Shown here in pieces: positions 32,231 through 45,400 of a stretch of DNA of 64,000 bases. The notes beneath the pieces are model-generated. The model made no database searches, had not been told where the DNA came from, and saw only the letters and a list, made by a program, of their open reading frames with translations. The position numbers and the translations under genes were made by a program. Source of the DNA: Siphonodentalium dalli (lineage: Eukaryota > Mollusca > Scaphopoda > Gadilida > Siphonodentaliidae); contig CP136061.1 of the NCBI GenBank assembly GCA_032622095.1, positions 202,422,244 through 202,486,243 of the forward strand, written 5' to 3'. Within the stretch, counting starts at the first letter, position 1. Each line of letters starts with the position of its first letter.

Positions 32231-32423
32231 ATATATCAGATAGACATCATAGAACAGGACCATTTTACTTATTTCAGCATTTTAAAGGAATTTTAAGACA
32301 ATTACTGTAGACTTACGATTTTTATTCTACACCAATTATAAATTTTTAATCATATAAAATTGTATAATATATTTGGTGGGAATTGGATTTAAGCTCAACA
32401 AATCAGTCACAATTTTCTCCTAT

Positions 32424-32567
32424 GGTAATGCCCTAAATAATCGACTCCTTAACCACAGCAGAATTATGGGTAACTTTTCAGGATTTAGTCGGAAATATGG
32501 CTTGTTGCCATTCATCGGAAAGCTCTCACTGCTGTGGTTAAAGAGTCGATTATTTAGGGCATTACTG
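32424..32567. mobile_element. Tc1/mariner-type foldback MITE, shortened right arm
   Basis: It starts GGTAATGCCCTAAATAATCG and ends TTTAGGGCATTACTG. The right arm lacks the CATTCATCGG block. Confidence 0.82.
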
Positions 32568-32963
32568 TATTTCGGTAATGGACCCATGACATTCTCATCT
32601 ACTCCTAATAAAAAAATCATATTTAGGAAGGTATATATTATAGTCATCATGTTCTCTGAATAAATAGTGCCAAACACGTGCAGTACGGGGATGCCGTTTT
32701 TATGATCATGCTCTCAAATGTTGACACAAAGGTTATACACATGTGACTCTCTATGAAATACAGATCTAGTGCCAAAAAGTACACATGATTTGAAAATGTG
32801 CTGAAGTTACTTCAACTTCATACTCTGAAAGTATGTCGCCCATCAGCAGTTTGTTTTAAGTTCATTTTAATTTTCATTGGAATGTAACAAATTTTCTCTT
32901 ACAGAAATCACGGCAGACACGAAAACTAAATGTCATTTAGAATGAGATTTCAAAACCTGTGTA

Positions 32964-33032
32964 CAGTAATGCCCTAATTAATTACCTATAATTATGCTGT
33001 GGTTATGGAGTTGATTAATTAGGGCATTACTG
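32964..33032. mobile_element. Minimal Tc1/mariner-type MITE (69 bp)
   Basis: CAGTAATGCCCTAATTAATT and AATTAGGGCATTACTG bracket only the CTGTGGTT core, with TA on both sides. Confidence 0.8.
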
Positions 33033-33193
33033 TACCTTTCAGCACATTTATAAAAAAAAACCTGTGTACACTTCAGCACTGTTTTTGGTGAGAGTGACCC
33101 CTTCAGCAACACTAAAACATGCTTATGATATTTCAATCCAAAAAACAAACTTATATTAGGCTGATTAGAAAACCAACAAAGGACTGTCTGTTT

Positions 33194-33329
33194 CAGTAAT
33201 GCTCTAATTAATCGACTCCTTAACCACAGCAGAATTATGGGTAACTTTTCAGGATTTAGTAGGAAATATTGTTTGTTGCCATTCATCGGAAAGCTCTCGT
33301 TAAGGAGTCGATTAATTAGAGCATTACTG
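33194..33329. mobile_element. Tc1/mariner-type MITE
   Basis: The ends are CAGTAATGCTCTAATTAATC and GATTAATTAGAGCATTACTG; the right arm is shortened. The paired changes CTCTAATTA/TAATTAGAG on both ends show the arms vary together. Confidence 0.83.
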
Positions 33330-33769
33330 TATAAGTATGTATATTTAAGAAGATCACATTGTAAATTCGTAATTTAGTGGAACTCTATATATGCATGTAA
33401 TATGTAGGCCTATATCATAAATTGAGAATAAATCAGGCACTTACTTAGTGTCAGCTGTAGTCCACCAAAGTAGACTTATCGGGAAAAACTTATTTTATAT
33501 CTGTACATTTACGACTGTTCTTTCCCTCAAGAAACTGGGAACTCGTAAATGTCCAAATATTAAAATACCCCTTATCCGATTAGTCTACATTGGTGGACTA
33601 GCGTGAGCTGTAGCTTCATAATGTGCAAGAAACAATTTCATATTTTGTATGCCCGTCTCTAAAATAGGGGCGAATTATGTTTTTGGTCTGTCCATCCGTC
33701 CATCTTCTCATGTTCATCACTTCATACAAATGTATTTCGATTCTGGATGATTAAAGACTAAAGATAATT

Positions 33770-33921
33770 AATACAGGTGCTGAAGGATTCATATCCACTG
33801 GTGGGAAATGTTTAGACAAATAAGTTCAACAAATGACGTACATGTGGTCATTTGTTGAACATTATTTGAACATTTCATATGGGAACTACTTGTCAATGAG
33901 TATTTAGTATAGAAAGGATTA
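33770..33921. mobile_element. Fragment of the ACTAAATGGATTCTC family
   Basis: It holds GGATTCATATCCACTGGTGG, GGGAACTACTTGTCAATGAG and the end TTTAGTATAGAAAGGATTAA. It includes a CAACAAATGAC/GTCATTTGTTG hairpin. Confidence 0.55.
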
Positions 33922-34724
33922 ATTGTGGAACTTGTATATATGTTGTCAAACTCATCATTAATGGATGCCATTAAAGATATATATCAAATCAGTCACAATT
34001 TTCATCTATTTTGGGAGAGCCGAGGGGGTGTGGTTCTTAATCCTTTCATGTCGGGAGCAGTTCTGGTTAAAACACAGACTTGACTGCTATAATGCTGTAC
34101 TGAGTCTGGAATATTTGGGTGGATTCCTATTACCACAAGCAAGCATTACGTCAGTCGCAACCAATCACAACTTAGTATCAACAAAGAGATGTAGCCATTC
34201 GGGCGAGTGTTGGAATCTCTATACAGTTGCAGATTTCCACATTTCTAAAAATAGCACCAGTTTGAAGCATCGGATAATATTATTTCACACTCTGCATGTA
34301 TAATGTGTCACTGATTCTTGGTATACAATGGGCTCATGGGCGTTTTATTTATAGAAATGGGGATTTTTGGGACGGATTAAAAGTCGAACTGCGACCCGGA
34401 GGCCGAGTCCGGTAAAAGGTGTAGTTGGGAATTTCAATTTTGTTTATTGTCCTTAATCATGGGTATATATTTTAAATGATCTTGAGTGCGTTACCATTTC
34501 TGACATTGGTTTTCTTGTACAGGCGATATCTGTCATTGGTAAAGCTACGTATGTGCTGTGGTGTCATAATGCATGGGTCGCATGGGAAGTTGTTTATATC
34601 CACACAGAGCTACATGTATTTAGTAATAGGAGACACAGGCATTTTCTCCAGACCAAGTATTGCGTAGCTATTCAAATCGGGTTTACCCAGAACTGTGTCG
34701 GGAGCTGCACAAGTGCAGCATTAA

Positions 34725-34930
34725 ATATAATTGTGCCAGTGCATTCTCCCATAGGGAGCCTCGCATATATAAGAGAATGCATATGTGGCTTAATAGGTCA
34801 AGGTGAATACATGTATTGTTAGGCCAATGCATTCTCTTATATAAGTGAGGCTCCCTATTAAAGGGAGACTCGTATATATAAGAGAATGCATTGGCAAAAG
34901 TTTCTTTGCAATATTTCTGTTAAAAGGTTA
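34725..34930. mobile_element. Degraded copy of the CCAATGCATTCTC palindrome family
   Basis: Two modules, CTCGCATATATAAGAGAATG and GCCAATGCATTCTC, are present with rearranged loops, and AGCTGCACAAGTGCAGC lies at the left. Outer termini are not clear. Confidence 0.55.
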
Positions 34931-35599
34931 AAGGGAGTTGAGCTGTGTGTTAGCCGTCTCCTCGTGAAATGCGACACAGAACTGAACTATACTCTTAGAA
35001 CAGCACCCACTCTAAGACTTCACATAATGTAATCATTAAATTTTAATCACTGGTAGTGATAAAGATTTTCCTGCACATATTGATGCACTGCATCAATACA
35101 CAAAATATAATATAGTCCTTCTCTGTTCCATTGCAAAGTTCTACCCATTTCCGGGTAACGGTCAGAATCCCAAAAGAAATTTTCGGCAAATTCCATACTG
35201 CATTCTTTATAATAAATTTGTCACACCTCATAAGGTACTGGACAACCAGAATATAACATTTAGTTTTCACTTGATTAAGTAACATGTTTAAGAACCAAGT
35301 GAGTCACAATTTGCTACCTTTTCAGAACAGCAGAGAATAATATGTTCGGGATATATATGAAAAATAAACTTTTCACCAAATTTGGTTGTCATTTTGCATG
35401 CAATCTTGAGTTATTTGTCAAAAAACACCTCAGTGTGACATATGTAAGACAGATCAAAACAACAAACACCTTTGATACCAAAGATAGTTCCATTTACTTG
35501 ATAAAATGGTCCAAACCTGAAACTTTTTTAGTAACAACAATTAACCAGGCAAGATGCATCAGCAATGTTAGTTTTCAATATATATTAGGCATATTATTA

Positions 35600-36391
35600 T
35601 ACCCCCCGCAACGAAGTTAGGGGGGGTATACTGGAGTCAGCTTGTCCGTCCGTCCGTCGTCCGTCGGCGTCGGCGTCGTCCGTCCGTGGACACAAATTTG
35701 TCCGGAGTTTTTCTCAGTCGTTTTTTGATCAATTTCCGTGAAACTTGGCACAGACATCAATCACCATGGGAACCTGTGCACCTGCGATTATGACGTCTGT
35801 TGGACTTTTTTTAGTGGAGTTATCCACCCTTTTTCGACTTAGAAAATTTTCACAACATGTATACTTTTGTCCGAGCTTTTATTCCTACATTTTTAAGTCA
35901 ATTTTTTTAAAACGTGGCACAGATATTTAGTACCATGGGAACTTGTGCACTTGCGATTATGACGTCTGTCCGACATTTTTTGGTGGAGTTATCCCCCTTT
36001 TTTTATTTAGAAACTTTTTTTGCAACATTCATAATTTTGTCCGAGCTTTTATTCCTACATTTTTCGGTCAATGTTTTTTAATCTTGGCACTGATATTTAG
36101 TACCATGGGAACCTGTGCACCTGCGATTATGACGTCTGTCCGACATTTTTTGGTGGAGTTATTCCCCTTTTACAACTTAGAAATTTTTTCGCAACATACA
36201 TAATTTTGTCCAAGCTTTTATTCCTACATTTTTCGGTCAATAGGTTTAAGATTAGGGTTATGGTTGTACACCTGCAATGGGAACTGTTATTTTTATTATT
36301 TTAACTAAATGTTTACTGACATGTGAAACATCTTAGTATTTTAAAAACAGGGGGGTATCCGTAGTCCCATTGGGACAGTCACACCTCTAGT
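35600..36391. repeat. Dispersed 0.79-kb element with internal 150-bp units, GTCCGTCCGTCC type
   Basis: The left end is TACCCCCCGCAACGAAGTTA, followed by GTCCGTCCGTCGTCCGTCGG. Three related units of 140-150 bp contain GCGATTATGACGTCTGT and TTTATTCCTACATTTTT. The right end is GGACAGTCACACCTCTAG. The reverse-complement copy is at 60946-61726. Confidence 0.85.
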
Positions 36392-36619
36392 TTGATTTTA
36401 TTCATCAACCACATCTTGTAAGCGATTGTATGGCACATTGGGTCAATATCTACCATTTTCCATAGTTTGGCCAGCTGGTTTGGCTGCCATTTTGAGCCAA
36501 CATGACCATTTTGGTTCCCTTGAATATTCATAAGTGATGGTATGCCTCAGCAAATTGTCATCTCCATAATATCAGTCAAATACGGCATTATCTGACCAGA
36601 TCTGCTGCATAATCATTAG

Positions 36620-37228
36620 TGCATGCTTTCATCACTAGCCATTTTGGACTATGGCAATTATTTGATGTATGGTGTCAACCAAAAACAAATGTCGAGACTG
36701 CAGCGAATACAAAACACCGCGGCCAGACTGGTGTGTCAGATACCATGTAAAGATCACATTACACCGACATTGTTCATGCTACATTCCCGTTTCCGAGCGG
36801 ATTAAGTCCAAGATGCTCGCAATGACTTACCAGTCATCAAAAAACTGCACACAATACCTCAATGTTAAGATATGTGCATATGTACTACCAAGGCATCTCA
36901 GATCCGAGGACAATGCTTTAGTAGTTTTGGTGACATGTCATTTTCCATAGCCGGACAGGACCGGACCGACTCTCTGGGATGCTCTGCCTTTGATCATCCC
37001 CATCTGACCTGGATATGATGAATTCCAAGGTCTTTTGAAAACTCATTTGTTCACGGAATATTATTCTGAACATTTGGGGTGGAACTAATGTAACAGCATT
37101 TAATGCGGGCTACATAATTATCATATGTTTGAACCGTAAATTTGTGAATGTATTTTAATGTTGTCAAGGCCTCCAGACCTCGCTGATATTAGCTCTATAC
37201 AAGAAATGAGTGATATGATATGATATTA
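36620..37228 (+). mobile_element. Decayed non-LTR retrotransposon, 3' end of reverse transcriptase ORF
   Basis: One frame reads SSLAILDYGNYLMYGVNQKQ and RLQRIQNTAARLVCQIP, then PCKDHITPTLFMLHSRFR. These match the conserved C-terminal region of CR1/Jockey-type reverse transcriptases (LDYCN..YG / LQ..QN.AAR / HITP). A +1 shift is needed to continue as ERIKSKMLAMTYQSS, so it is a pseudogene. The copy ends in ATGATATGATATGATATT, the short tandem tail typical of such LINEs. The 5' part is missing. Confidence 0.8.
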
Positions 37229-38357
37229 CATTCCAGAGTTCTGCTCATTTCTTGTTGAAATATGACTAGAATCCCAATAGTGCTGTTTGGTGATTTTTTA
37301 TACTGCATTCTGTAAAATCAAATTTTTGAGGGATCTGAAGTGGCTGGTACCCCATGAATGGCATAGTTCATTGCTCCAATGATCAGTGAACATGAAAAAT
37401 AAAAAAAAGTCACAATACGCAACCAGTTACAAACAGCAGAAACTGATCTTAAGGGTATTAGTGAAAAAAACGTCAATGTTTCCACTTCCGGCTGCCATTT
37501 TGGTGGCCATCTTGGACGAAGAGTTCCAATTTTGGCCTAAAAAGGTGGTATTATATCTTGGCTTCACAAAAAAAGATATATTTGTATACATTTGTCAATA
37601 TGTTCTCACTATAATTCGCATCAAACTGACTTAGTGCCCTTCTGAAAAACGGTGGCCATGTTGGATGCCATCTTGTCTGGTGTCTACACGGCCACTTGAT
37701 TTCGTGTTAACATAGTTTTAAAGTTGAGGGACATAATAAGGAAGAAAATTAGTGGGGTGTAGTTAAATCCTGGTGGGGGGGGGGGGGTGGTGCGGGGGTA
37801 CCTTGTTTTAACCCGGTGGAATGAGGAAACATATAAAATACAAAATTACCACAATTAATATGTTTGCTAGATTAATCTAGTTTACCATTGAGCTCAATGT
37901 TTGATAATGGTTTTAAAGATGGTCATCCGAAAATTGTAATTTTCACTAAATTCCCACAAATGACCCTCTGTAGCAGTATATGGAATATGACGTTACTTTG
38001 AAATTGTTATCCAATAAGATATGTACCAAAATAGTTCTTCCTTGCGACACAAATACATCGAGACAACAAAATCATAGGGAGCTTGATTGTAACCACACAA
38101 TTCATGGTTGATTTTGGTTCATATTAACAGCCGCGTGTCACTCAAATTGTTATTCAATTTATTGAGCACATTATCTCAGCCCCATATGGATATCGTATCA
38201 TTCTATGACAATTCCTCGAACTAGTTCATTTTGTCGCCAACTAAGGTATATTGCATCATTTACACCCCAATTGTGGTAGCAATTAATCTTTATATTGATG
38301 ATATCCACTATCTCGTAAGGATGTCACGGTTGCCCGGGTCCATCGAATGTATTATTT

Positions 38358-38979
38358 ACGATTCCATGTGCCCAATCGATCTGTGGCGAGTGTCGTCTTC
38401 AACGCAGCTTTGGGTCCCTGAACAAAGTGGGATTGTGTAGCAGATTCCCTTTATCACAATCTATCATTTGTTACCCGCAAGTTCAAGCTTTCAATGCTTT
38501 ATTCTCTGACAAAAACAACAATGATATCGAGAAATGTAAAGTATATACACAGAAGATGGAGAGAAGGAATGTAATGCATTATGTACAAAATGTACAAGTA
38601 TTTCCCGATTGCCATGGTGCCTGTTCATCTTGTTTATCATCCGCATTATCATCCTTAGATCGTCGTCGTCAGCATCATATCGTCATCGACGTCATCATAG
38701 TAATACTAATAATTGTCCTCGTCTCATTATCGTCATCATTAACGTCGTCGTCATCATATCAACATTATCATCATAATTTGTCGTCGTAGCTCACCGGCTG
38801 TTGATCATCATTATCAGAATCGTCGTCATCAGAATCATCGTAGCCATCTTAGTCGTTATCATCTTTGTCATTATCATCATCAGCAGCATCGCAATCGCCG
38901 TTGTCGTCATCATCATTATCATCGACGTCGTCCTGATCATCGTCATTCACAGTTTGTAGTTACACCGGTATGAATACAA
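38358..38979. repeat. Segmental duplication copy 1 with degenerate TCA/TCG triplet tract
   Basis: It shares CCATGTGCCCAATCGAT, TTTGGGTCCCTGAA and GTGGGATTGTGTAGCAGATT with 39605-40176. The right half (38630-38945) is an imperfect ATC/GTC triplet repeat. Confidence 0.85.
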
Positions 38980-39604
38980 CACATTATCATGCCCATTGCA
39001 AAACGTTGTATATAAGCATACTACTCCGAATTCGGTTATATATATATACACCACCAAAGTGCCAAATATGTCGAATAGCCTTGCATTGCCATTACCATAG
39101 TATGTGTGACGGTCAACGGACGGAGGTCAGCAGTACATGCAAGCCGTCTAAAATATGAATCACGACACGTGACGTAGAACATGGCGGGTTCATCTCAGTA
39201 TTTTTACCTGCAGATAAACATATAAGTGTTGATCGGTTTTGAATAATTTGTCGCCATCAAAATCGCGTACCAGCCTTTTATTTGAATCCCGAATAGCATT
39301 TAAGATATTCTAGAACGCAAGGACACAACTTTGAAAGAATACTATTTCAGAATACAAAAGTCCAACATATTTCGGAAAAGCCGAGACGCGTCCCTTAATT
39401 AGTAATAATCTAAGAACAATATATGTTCCGTCACAGGGAGTTCTGTGTAATACATTTACAAGTCATATTTGCGTAAGTGTCAGTCACTGTCTGTTAAGAT
39501 GAAGCACGCTGATATACATGTAGTGACCCACTGAGTTAAGTGAGCACTGTTTGTGTGGAGATAGTGCTCAATTCAGAAGTCCCAAAAGCATTATGAGGGT
39601 ATAA

Positions 39605-40176
39605 TTACGAGTCCATGTGCCCAATCGATATGCGGCGAGTGTCGCCTTCAACGCATCTTTGGGTCCCTGAAGAAAGTGGGATTGTGTAGCAGATTCCCTT
39701 TATCGCGAGCTACCATTTGTTACCCGCAATCAATGCTTTCAATGCTTTATTATCTGACCAAAACAACAATGATATCGAGAAATGTAAAGTATATACACAG
39801 AATCTCCCGATTGCCATGGCGCCTGTTCATCGTGTTTATCATCATCATTATCACATTAGATCGTCGTTGTCAGCATCATATCGTCATCATCGACATCATA
39901 GTAATACTAATAATTGTCCTCGTCTCATTATCGCCATCATTAACGTCGTCGTCGGCACGTACCATATCAACATTATCATCATAATAATTGTCCTCGCCAT
40001 ATTTGTCGTCGTAGCTCACCGGCTGATGATCATCATTATCATCGTCGTAGTCATCTTCGTCGTCATCATCTTTATAATTATCATCATCGCAATCGTCGTT
40101 GTCGTCATCATCATTATCATCGACGTCGTCCTGATCATCGTCATTCACAGTTTGTAGTTACACAGGTATGAATACA
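39605..40176. repeat. Segmental duplication copy 2 with degenerate TCA/TCG triplet tract
   Basis: Colinear with copy 1; both end TCATTCACAGTTTGTAGTTA. The triplet tract (39840-40145) gives poly-Asp-like or Ile/Val-rich open frames on the two strands that are not credible genes. Confidence 0.85.
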
Positions 40177-40524
40177 TATATCTCTCATATCAAATTAAAA
40201 ATTTCAACTATTTGAAAGGTCATAGCCAGAGTGTTTCAACTAAGAATGTCCAACTGCACCCCAAACTGATGGCAAATTGGTGGGTGGGGGAAGGGTGTGA
40301 GATACATCGAGCCAAGTGGAGTATAATATCAAAATTACTTTATTGCTGCCAGTTGGCATATAGCTATAACAGAAACAGACATTTAGCAAGTATAAACAAT
40401 GATGTATATAAAGTTACAAAAATATATATTATAGAAAAAGTTAATTATAATTTGTATCACAAATTTGATACCACAGTATTACCACAGTATCAATCACAAA
40501 ATCCCGATTTTATACAACAATATA

Positions 40525-40711
40525 CAATAATGCCCTAAATAATTGACTCCTTATCCACAGCAGAATTATGGGTAATTTTTCAGGATTTAGTCGGATATGG
40601 CTTGTTGCCATTCATCGTAAAACTCTCACTGAGAGCTTTCCGATGAATGGCAAAAAGCCATATTTCCGACTAAACACTGAGAGCTTTATTTAGGTCGATT
40701 ATTAAGGCATT
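40525..40711. mobile_element. Degraded Tc1/mariner-type foldback MITE
   Basis: The left end is CAATAATGCCCTAAATAATT. Arms CGGATATGGCTTGTTGCCAT / ATGGCAAAAAGCCATATTT are present. The right end is degraded (GGTCGATTATTAAGGCATT). Confidence 0.75.
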
Positions 40712-42029
40712 GGTTCTTTGAAGAGCATTCAACTCTTTTGAGTATTTTTGAGGGCATTTTGGTTGCCATTTTTTAACAAATTCAACGAATAGTTCAAGTT
40801 TATATAAACATTAAACTTCAATTGCATGTAGTGAGTTCAGCAAGATGCTACATCACCTTTCAAATGGATACAATAAGAATTAATTTTCCCGTTGCACAAA
40901 TCGGTCCAAACGTAAGCATTGTGTCTTCAACTCGGGACATTTAGTATGTCGTAGCCAATATGTTTTTCTAAGGAAAAAGTTATATAAATCCTGTTCTAAT
41001 TTTTTCTAGGTTAGCTGGTATTTCGGGTATATTTACTACACAGAAAAAGTTGAGTTAAAAAAAAGGATGTATATCATGTTGCATTAATATATAAAAATAT
41101 ATATAGAAAAAGTTAATTATAAGTGATATCACAGTATCAATCGCAAAAGCCCAATTATTCTCTTGACACTGCACACAAATGAACTGGTTTTGAGTGCCCC
41201 CAAGTTAAAAACATTTACCTCTGGCTAGCAAAACACTGAATTATGTATTTGACATAAAAATATAAACAAATAGAAAAATAATAGCCAAGATGACCTACAG
41301 ATATGCTGAGTTAAGTTTAGAATGTCAAAATATTGAGCAATTCATATTTAATACGTACATACATAAATGAGGCCTAAAAGTTTGTATCCACTAACTGACT
41401 GATAAAAAAATTAGTTTATGATTTGTAATAAAGTTTGGATCATTGTAACAGTAATGTATACACATAGCGTACAGGCGAGAGGGCTGAAACCCCACAAACA
41501 TTTTGAAAGCTAAATATTCGGACAAATTGGAGATATTTTGGGCAAACTGAAGGGTATTTCAAGGAGAAATTGTGGCAATTTACAGTATTTTTAAAATTTC
41601 TGCCCCAATTATACATATTTATGGTTAATTTGAATCTATTTTGTTATATTTCTGTGTGTATACAAGGTATATTATACAAAAGCTGTGTTTACAGCCATGA
41701 ATATATCATGTAAAAAAATCGGGCAAAAAGTCTCAGCCCCTCCCCCCCCACCAAAAATTTGGACGCCCGTACAGCTATGTGTATACATAATAATGGTTTA
41801 ACATACAAAATCTCATCTATTTTCCCCATGTTCTTAGTGATGATGGATTTAGACTTATGATTTCTCACATATCTCCGCTGTGAAGACTTTCTGTTGCTTT
41901 AAGTGGAATTTAACAATCAATTGTTATATTAACAGCAGTACCAGAGTATGTTGTCTCAAACTGCAACTGAATTTGAAAAGCTATGTTTTCTCAAATTATA
42001 TCCAACTGTGCTAACTATATATATATATG
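40712..42029. other. Intergenic stretch beyond the 3' end of the WD40 gene, nothing recognised
   Basis: AT-rich sequence with short ORFs only. A short block, ATATATAGAAAAAGTTAATT near 41100, repeats one near 40430. No gene supported. Confidence 0.5.
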
Positions 42030-42163
42030 CACAAGTCTGCAAAGCAGAGTGAGGTCCCCAGAGGATGAATTTGGTGATGCTAGTCTGCTGTGCGGGAAAG
42101 CATTACTAAATTCACCCTCTGGGGACCTCATTCTGCAAATGACACACAATATTTGCTGGCTTG
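42030..42163. mobile_element. Short hAT-like MITE copy, CAGGCCTG family
   Basis: One foldback block (GAGGTCCCCAGAGGATGAAT with its inverted partner CACCCTCTGGGGACCTC) flanked by ACAAGTCTG and CTGGCTTG ends. It lies just beyond the WD40 gene's stop, probably in or near its 3' UTR. Confidence 0.65.
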
Positions 42164-42327
42164 TAACTATGAAGGTTGCAATTATCAAGGGGCGACTACT
42201 CCTGTTTGGTATTTACTATTGGCACAGAATCTTCACTGTTTTATTAAATTTTAAGCCTATTTTGGTGAAAATTTTCAATTTTCAGTTTTGTTAGAGGAAA
42301 GTTGGGCCTTCTTTTTAGGGATAATCA

Positions 42328-42476
42328 TCAGTCCCAATCTGAGTCGGTGTGTTGACTATCTTCATCATCATCATCATCAGTGTCAATATCAGGGGGTTCA
42401 TCAACATCGGAATCCGGGTCATCAGGGTCCTCTTCGTCATCGTCTGCCAGTGCCAGCTCCATCACCCCATCCAGAA
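42328..42476 (-). CDS. WD40-protein last exon: acidic C-terminal tail
   Basis: After TTTGTTGCAG the exon completes a Val codon and encodes 48 residues dominated by Asp and Glu, with Pro (runs of D around residues 372-378), ending DSDWD and TGA. The minus strand has AATAAA at 42245-42240, about 85 bp beyond the stop, which could serve as the poly(A) signal. The tail looks disordered rather than part of the propeller. Confidence 0.83.
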
Positions 42477-45400
42477 CTGCAACAAAAAGGCATCAATTAT
42501 TTTTTAAATATACAGTAAAACCTCTCCAAACCGAACACACCCTTCGAACCGGCCCTTCTGTTCGGTTTAGAGAGGTGTTTGGTTTATAGAAAATCGCACT
42601 ATGATCGGAATGTACTGATATCATTACTAAGAGTTGTTGAGGCACAACCAGCTCATTATTGATTAATTTAACTTTATTCAATATTAAAGTATTGAATGAA
42701 ATATAAAATAACAGGTCGCTGACCAAAATGTCCCCCAACGAAGGTGGCAGGTTTGAGGGATTTATGGATTTCATGTCCCTATACTACTAACTGTAGGAGT
42801 AATTGATTACACCAATATGATACAAAGTGCATATTCACTAATATAATAATATGTACATCCTCATTGTGTCAAGAAAAGGTCAATAATTATAAAATAAAAA
42901 AACAAAACATTTCTATGTAAAAAAAGTGGCAATAACACTGTCAAAATGACTCTGACTGAACTCAAAAGCGCATCTTCCCATGTTGATTGACATCAGTGCC
43001 AGGTTTTTTTTAAATTGACTGGAAAATGACGGAATACAGGCTAGGTCAAAAGATGCGTCCCAGGATGTATGATTCTATGTCGAAGAGTGACAATAACTCC
43101 GCCAAAATGACTAAACTCAAAATCGCAGGTGTCCAGGTTCCCATGCTGGTTGAATCTGTCCCAAGATTAAAAAAAATTGACTGGAATATGACGGACACAT
43201 GCACGCATGGACGAGGGTAATTATTATAGTCCTCCGATGGAATGTCGGGGAACAATAACCATAGATAAAACATGGTATAATAAAAATTAAAACCATGGTA
43301 TATTAGGACATAATACATAATACATAATACAGGAAACATGAAAACGATTAATTTTATGGTGATTCAAGCAATTTTTGTCGCTGACAACATTGAAGAAGCA
43401 CAGGTATTGTAGTTTCGTACTATTGTAATTATAAGCAGTCTTATGTTCAGTGAACACTTTGACCCGGATTATTAACAGCATGCGTCTTATTAGATAACAT
43501 CAGAATGGCTATTAAACTTGTATTACATTATTGCTGATCTAATTAATAACAAGGTAATGCTAATTGGTTACCATTTGATATCAGCCTAGATATATCAGCC
43601 CTTGGTAACTTCATATCAGTGATTTGAAGTCACCTCGATTTTTGGGTTGATATCTCAGCTGAACTGAAACTAATCAATACAAGTACACAATTCTAACCTC
43701 TTCGCTGCTATGACGTCCATAACTATTACAGAAGTAAAAGTGCAAGCTGTGTTATATGGCCAATAGGTACTATGGACCTACTTCAGCACACTAGCAGTAG
43801 GCCATTATACATAACTGGAACTCAGAGATCGGTGCGTCGGAATAACTGTATCTCGAAGTTCAAACATTGTATGATGTTCCATGATTGTGAACGATAATAG
43901 CCTGTCAACTGAGTCAGTTTTATGGTTCTTGTGGTATTCCCGTTATAGTTTCCCCATTGGAAAATGGCAATAACGTCAACAGCCCAGCACACGACGTCAT
44001 AACGTCATTTAGCAGCGAAGAGGTTAACCTTAGTTCAAGTAAAAATAACATCCTATAAATATTAAATATATGCGTCTTCAATTATAAAATAATGATATTT
44101 TAAAGAATTAAAAGCGTTTTGGCATGACCTCCTCATTCATCCCAAGTAAATCAGAAAAAAAAATGGTATGGATGTACAGTTGATATTTCATAATCATAAT
44201 GGGCACGAACCAAGCCTCAAAATATGCTGGACATTTGCAGAATGAGGTCCCGGAGGTGGAGAATTTAAGTTTAGTTTCTCTATATCCCCCAAAATGGAAG
44301 ATGACACAATGCATAATCGAGGTGCCCAATTGGTGTACATCACCATCTGGAAAATTAAATCTGTATCTAGGTCTCCCATAACAGATGAAGCCATGCAGAA
44401 TGAGGTCACCCAGATTATTATTTTGGTGATGCTAGCCTGCTGTGTGGGGTAATCACTAAATTCACCCTCTGTGGACCTATTTTTGCAAATGTCCAGACGA
44501 TATTTAACCAAATGGTTATTTTCAGAAGGTTTTTACGGTACCTTTGCCAGAATAGTCCTCTGAGTAGTTTTTCTGTAAACCCGGTAGAGTATCCGCTCCA
44601 CATAATTTCCATGTCACCACTTGTGCTGGCTCATTCAAAACAGTGATGATGTACTTCCCGTCTTTACTGAACAAGATTTCTGAAGGCTGTGAAAAAATAA
44701 AAGTGAAACATATCAACTCAACTTAAAATTTTTACAATGATGTTATATTTGCTTGGGTGAAATCATGTCATGAGTTGTCACATATGCTCGCCCCAACTTG
44801 GTTCCAACATTGCAGTACCAAAATATCTAAATGCTCTTAATCTGATAGTTGAGTGTAACTATAAGGATGGCCCAATGTGTTCCATGGATTCAAGTTGGTC
44901 TGACATTTTTGCCCAACTTGACAAAGTCAACAATTTCCTTCAGCACAACCTACAGGTCACATTCCCCATCCAATTGTCACCAAACTTCAATTTTGTCAAA
45001 ATTTTTTTTAAAAACATAGCCACCAGTAGCCATCTTGGATTTCACATTTTAATTCATCGGCACACACTGCACCCCACATTTATCGGAAAATTGTTATGAA
45101 AATTTACAGGCATCAACTCTAGATAGCAGCTGTTGAATTTGAATGATGAAAAAAGATGGTTGCTGGCAGCCATCTTGGATTTTACTATTTGCATGACTAA
45201 ATACTTCAGCACGCCATACAGCAAACATTTTTCATCCAATTGATCCCAAACCTCATATGGCTCTTCAGGTTGATATACTGGTGTTGCTTTAACATGTAAC
45301 ATTCCACATTACTTATCGCACCATTGACTGTAATGTATGGCATTATCCCATCTCCAAGTTGAGCTACAGTGTCAATGACACTTCCATTACCCGAGTTATG

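Larger units (their letters stand above)
33340..35595. other. Intergenic stretch, no supported gene
   Basis: Apart from fragments at 33770-33921 and 34725-34930, I see no gene or complete element. A 112-residue open frame at 33965-34303 has no recognisable features. Sequence around 34375-34445 (GTAGTTGGGAATTTCAATTT) resembles 48790-48840, marking a dispersed repeat. Confidence 0.5.

Noticed and set aside
33965-34303. 112-residue + strand open frame in the intergenic region
   Set aside because: No recognisable motif, no splice context, and it overlaps repeat-like sequence.
36623-36950. Functional reverse transcriptase gene
   Set aside because: The conserved segments lie in two frames, upstream catalytic regions are missing, and later codons are interrupted. 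It is a LINE remnant.
39876-40148. Minus-strand frame rich in Asp (MNDDDQDDVDDNDDD start)
   Set aside because: It is a translation of the degenerate TCA/TCG triplet tract. There is no domain or splice support, and the second copy of the duplication does not keep the frame.
42380-42589. + strand Ser-rich frame (SGGSSTSESGSSGSSSSSSA)
   Set aside because: It is the antisense of the acidic last exon of the WD40 gene, whose minus-strand frame fits splice sites and phase.
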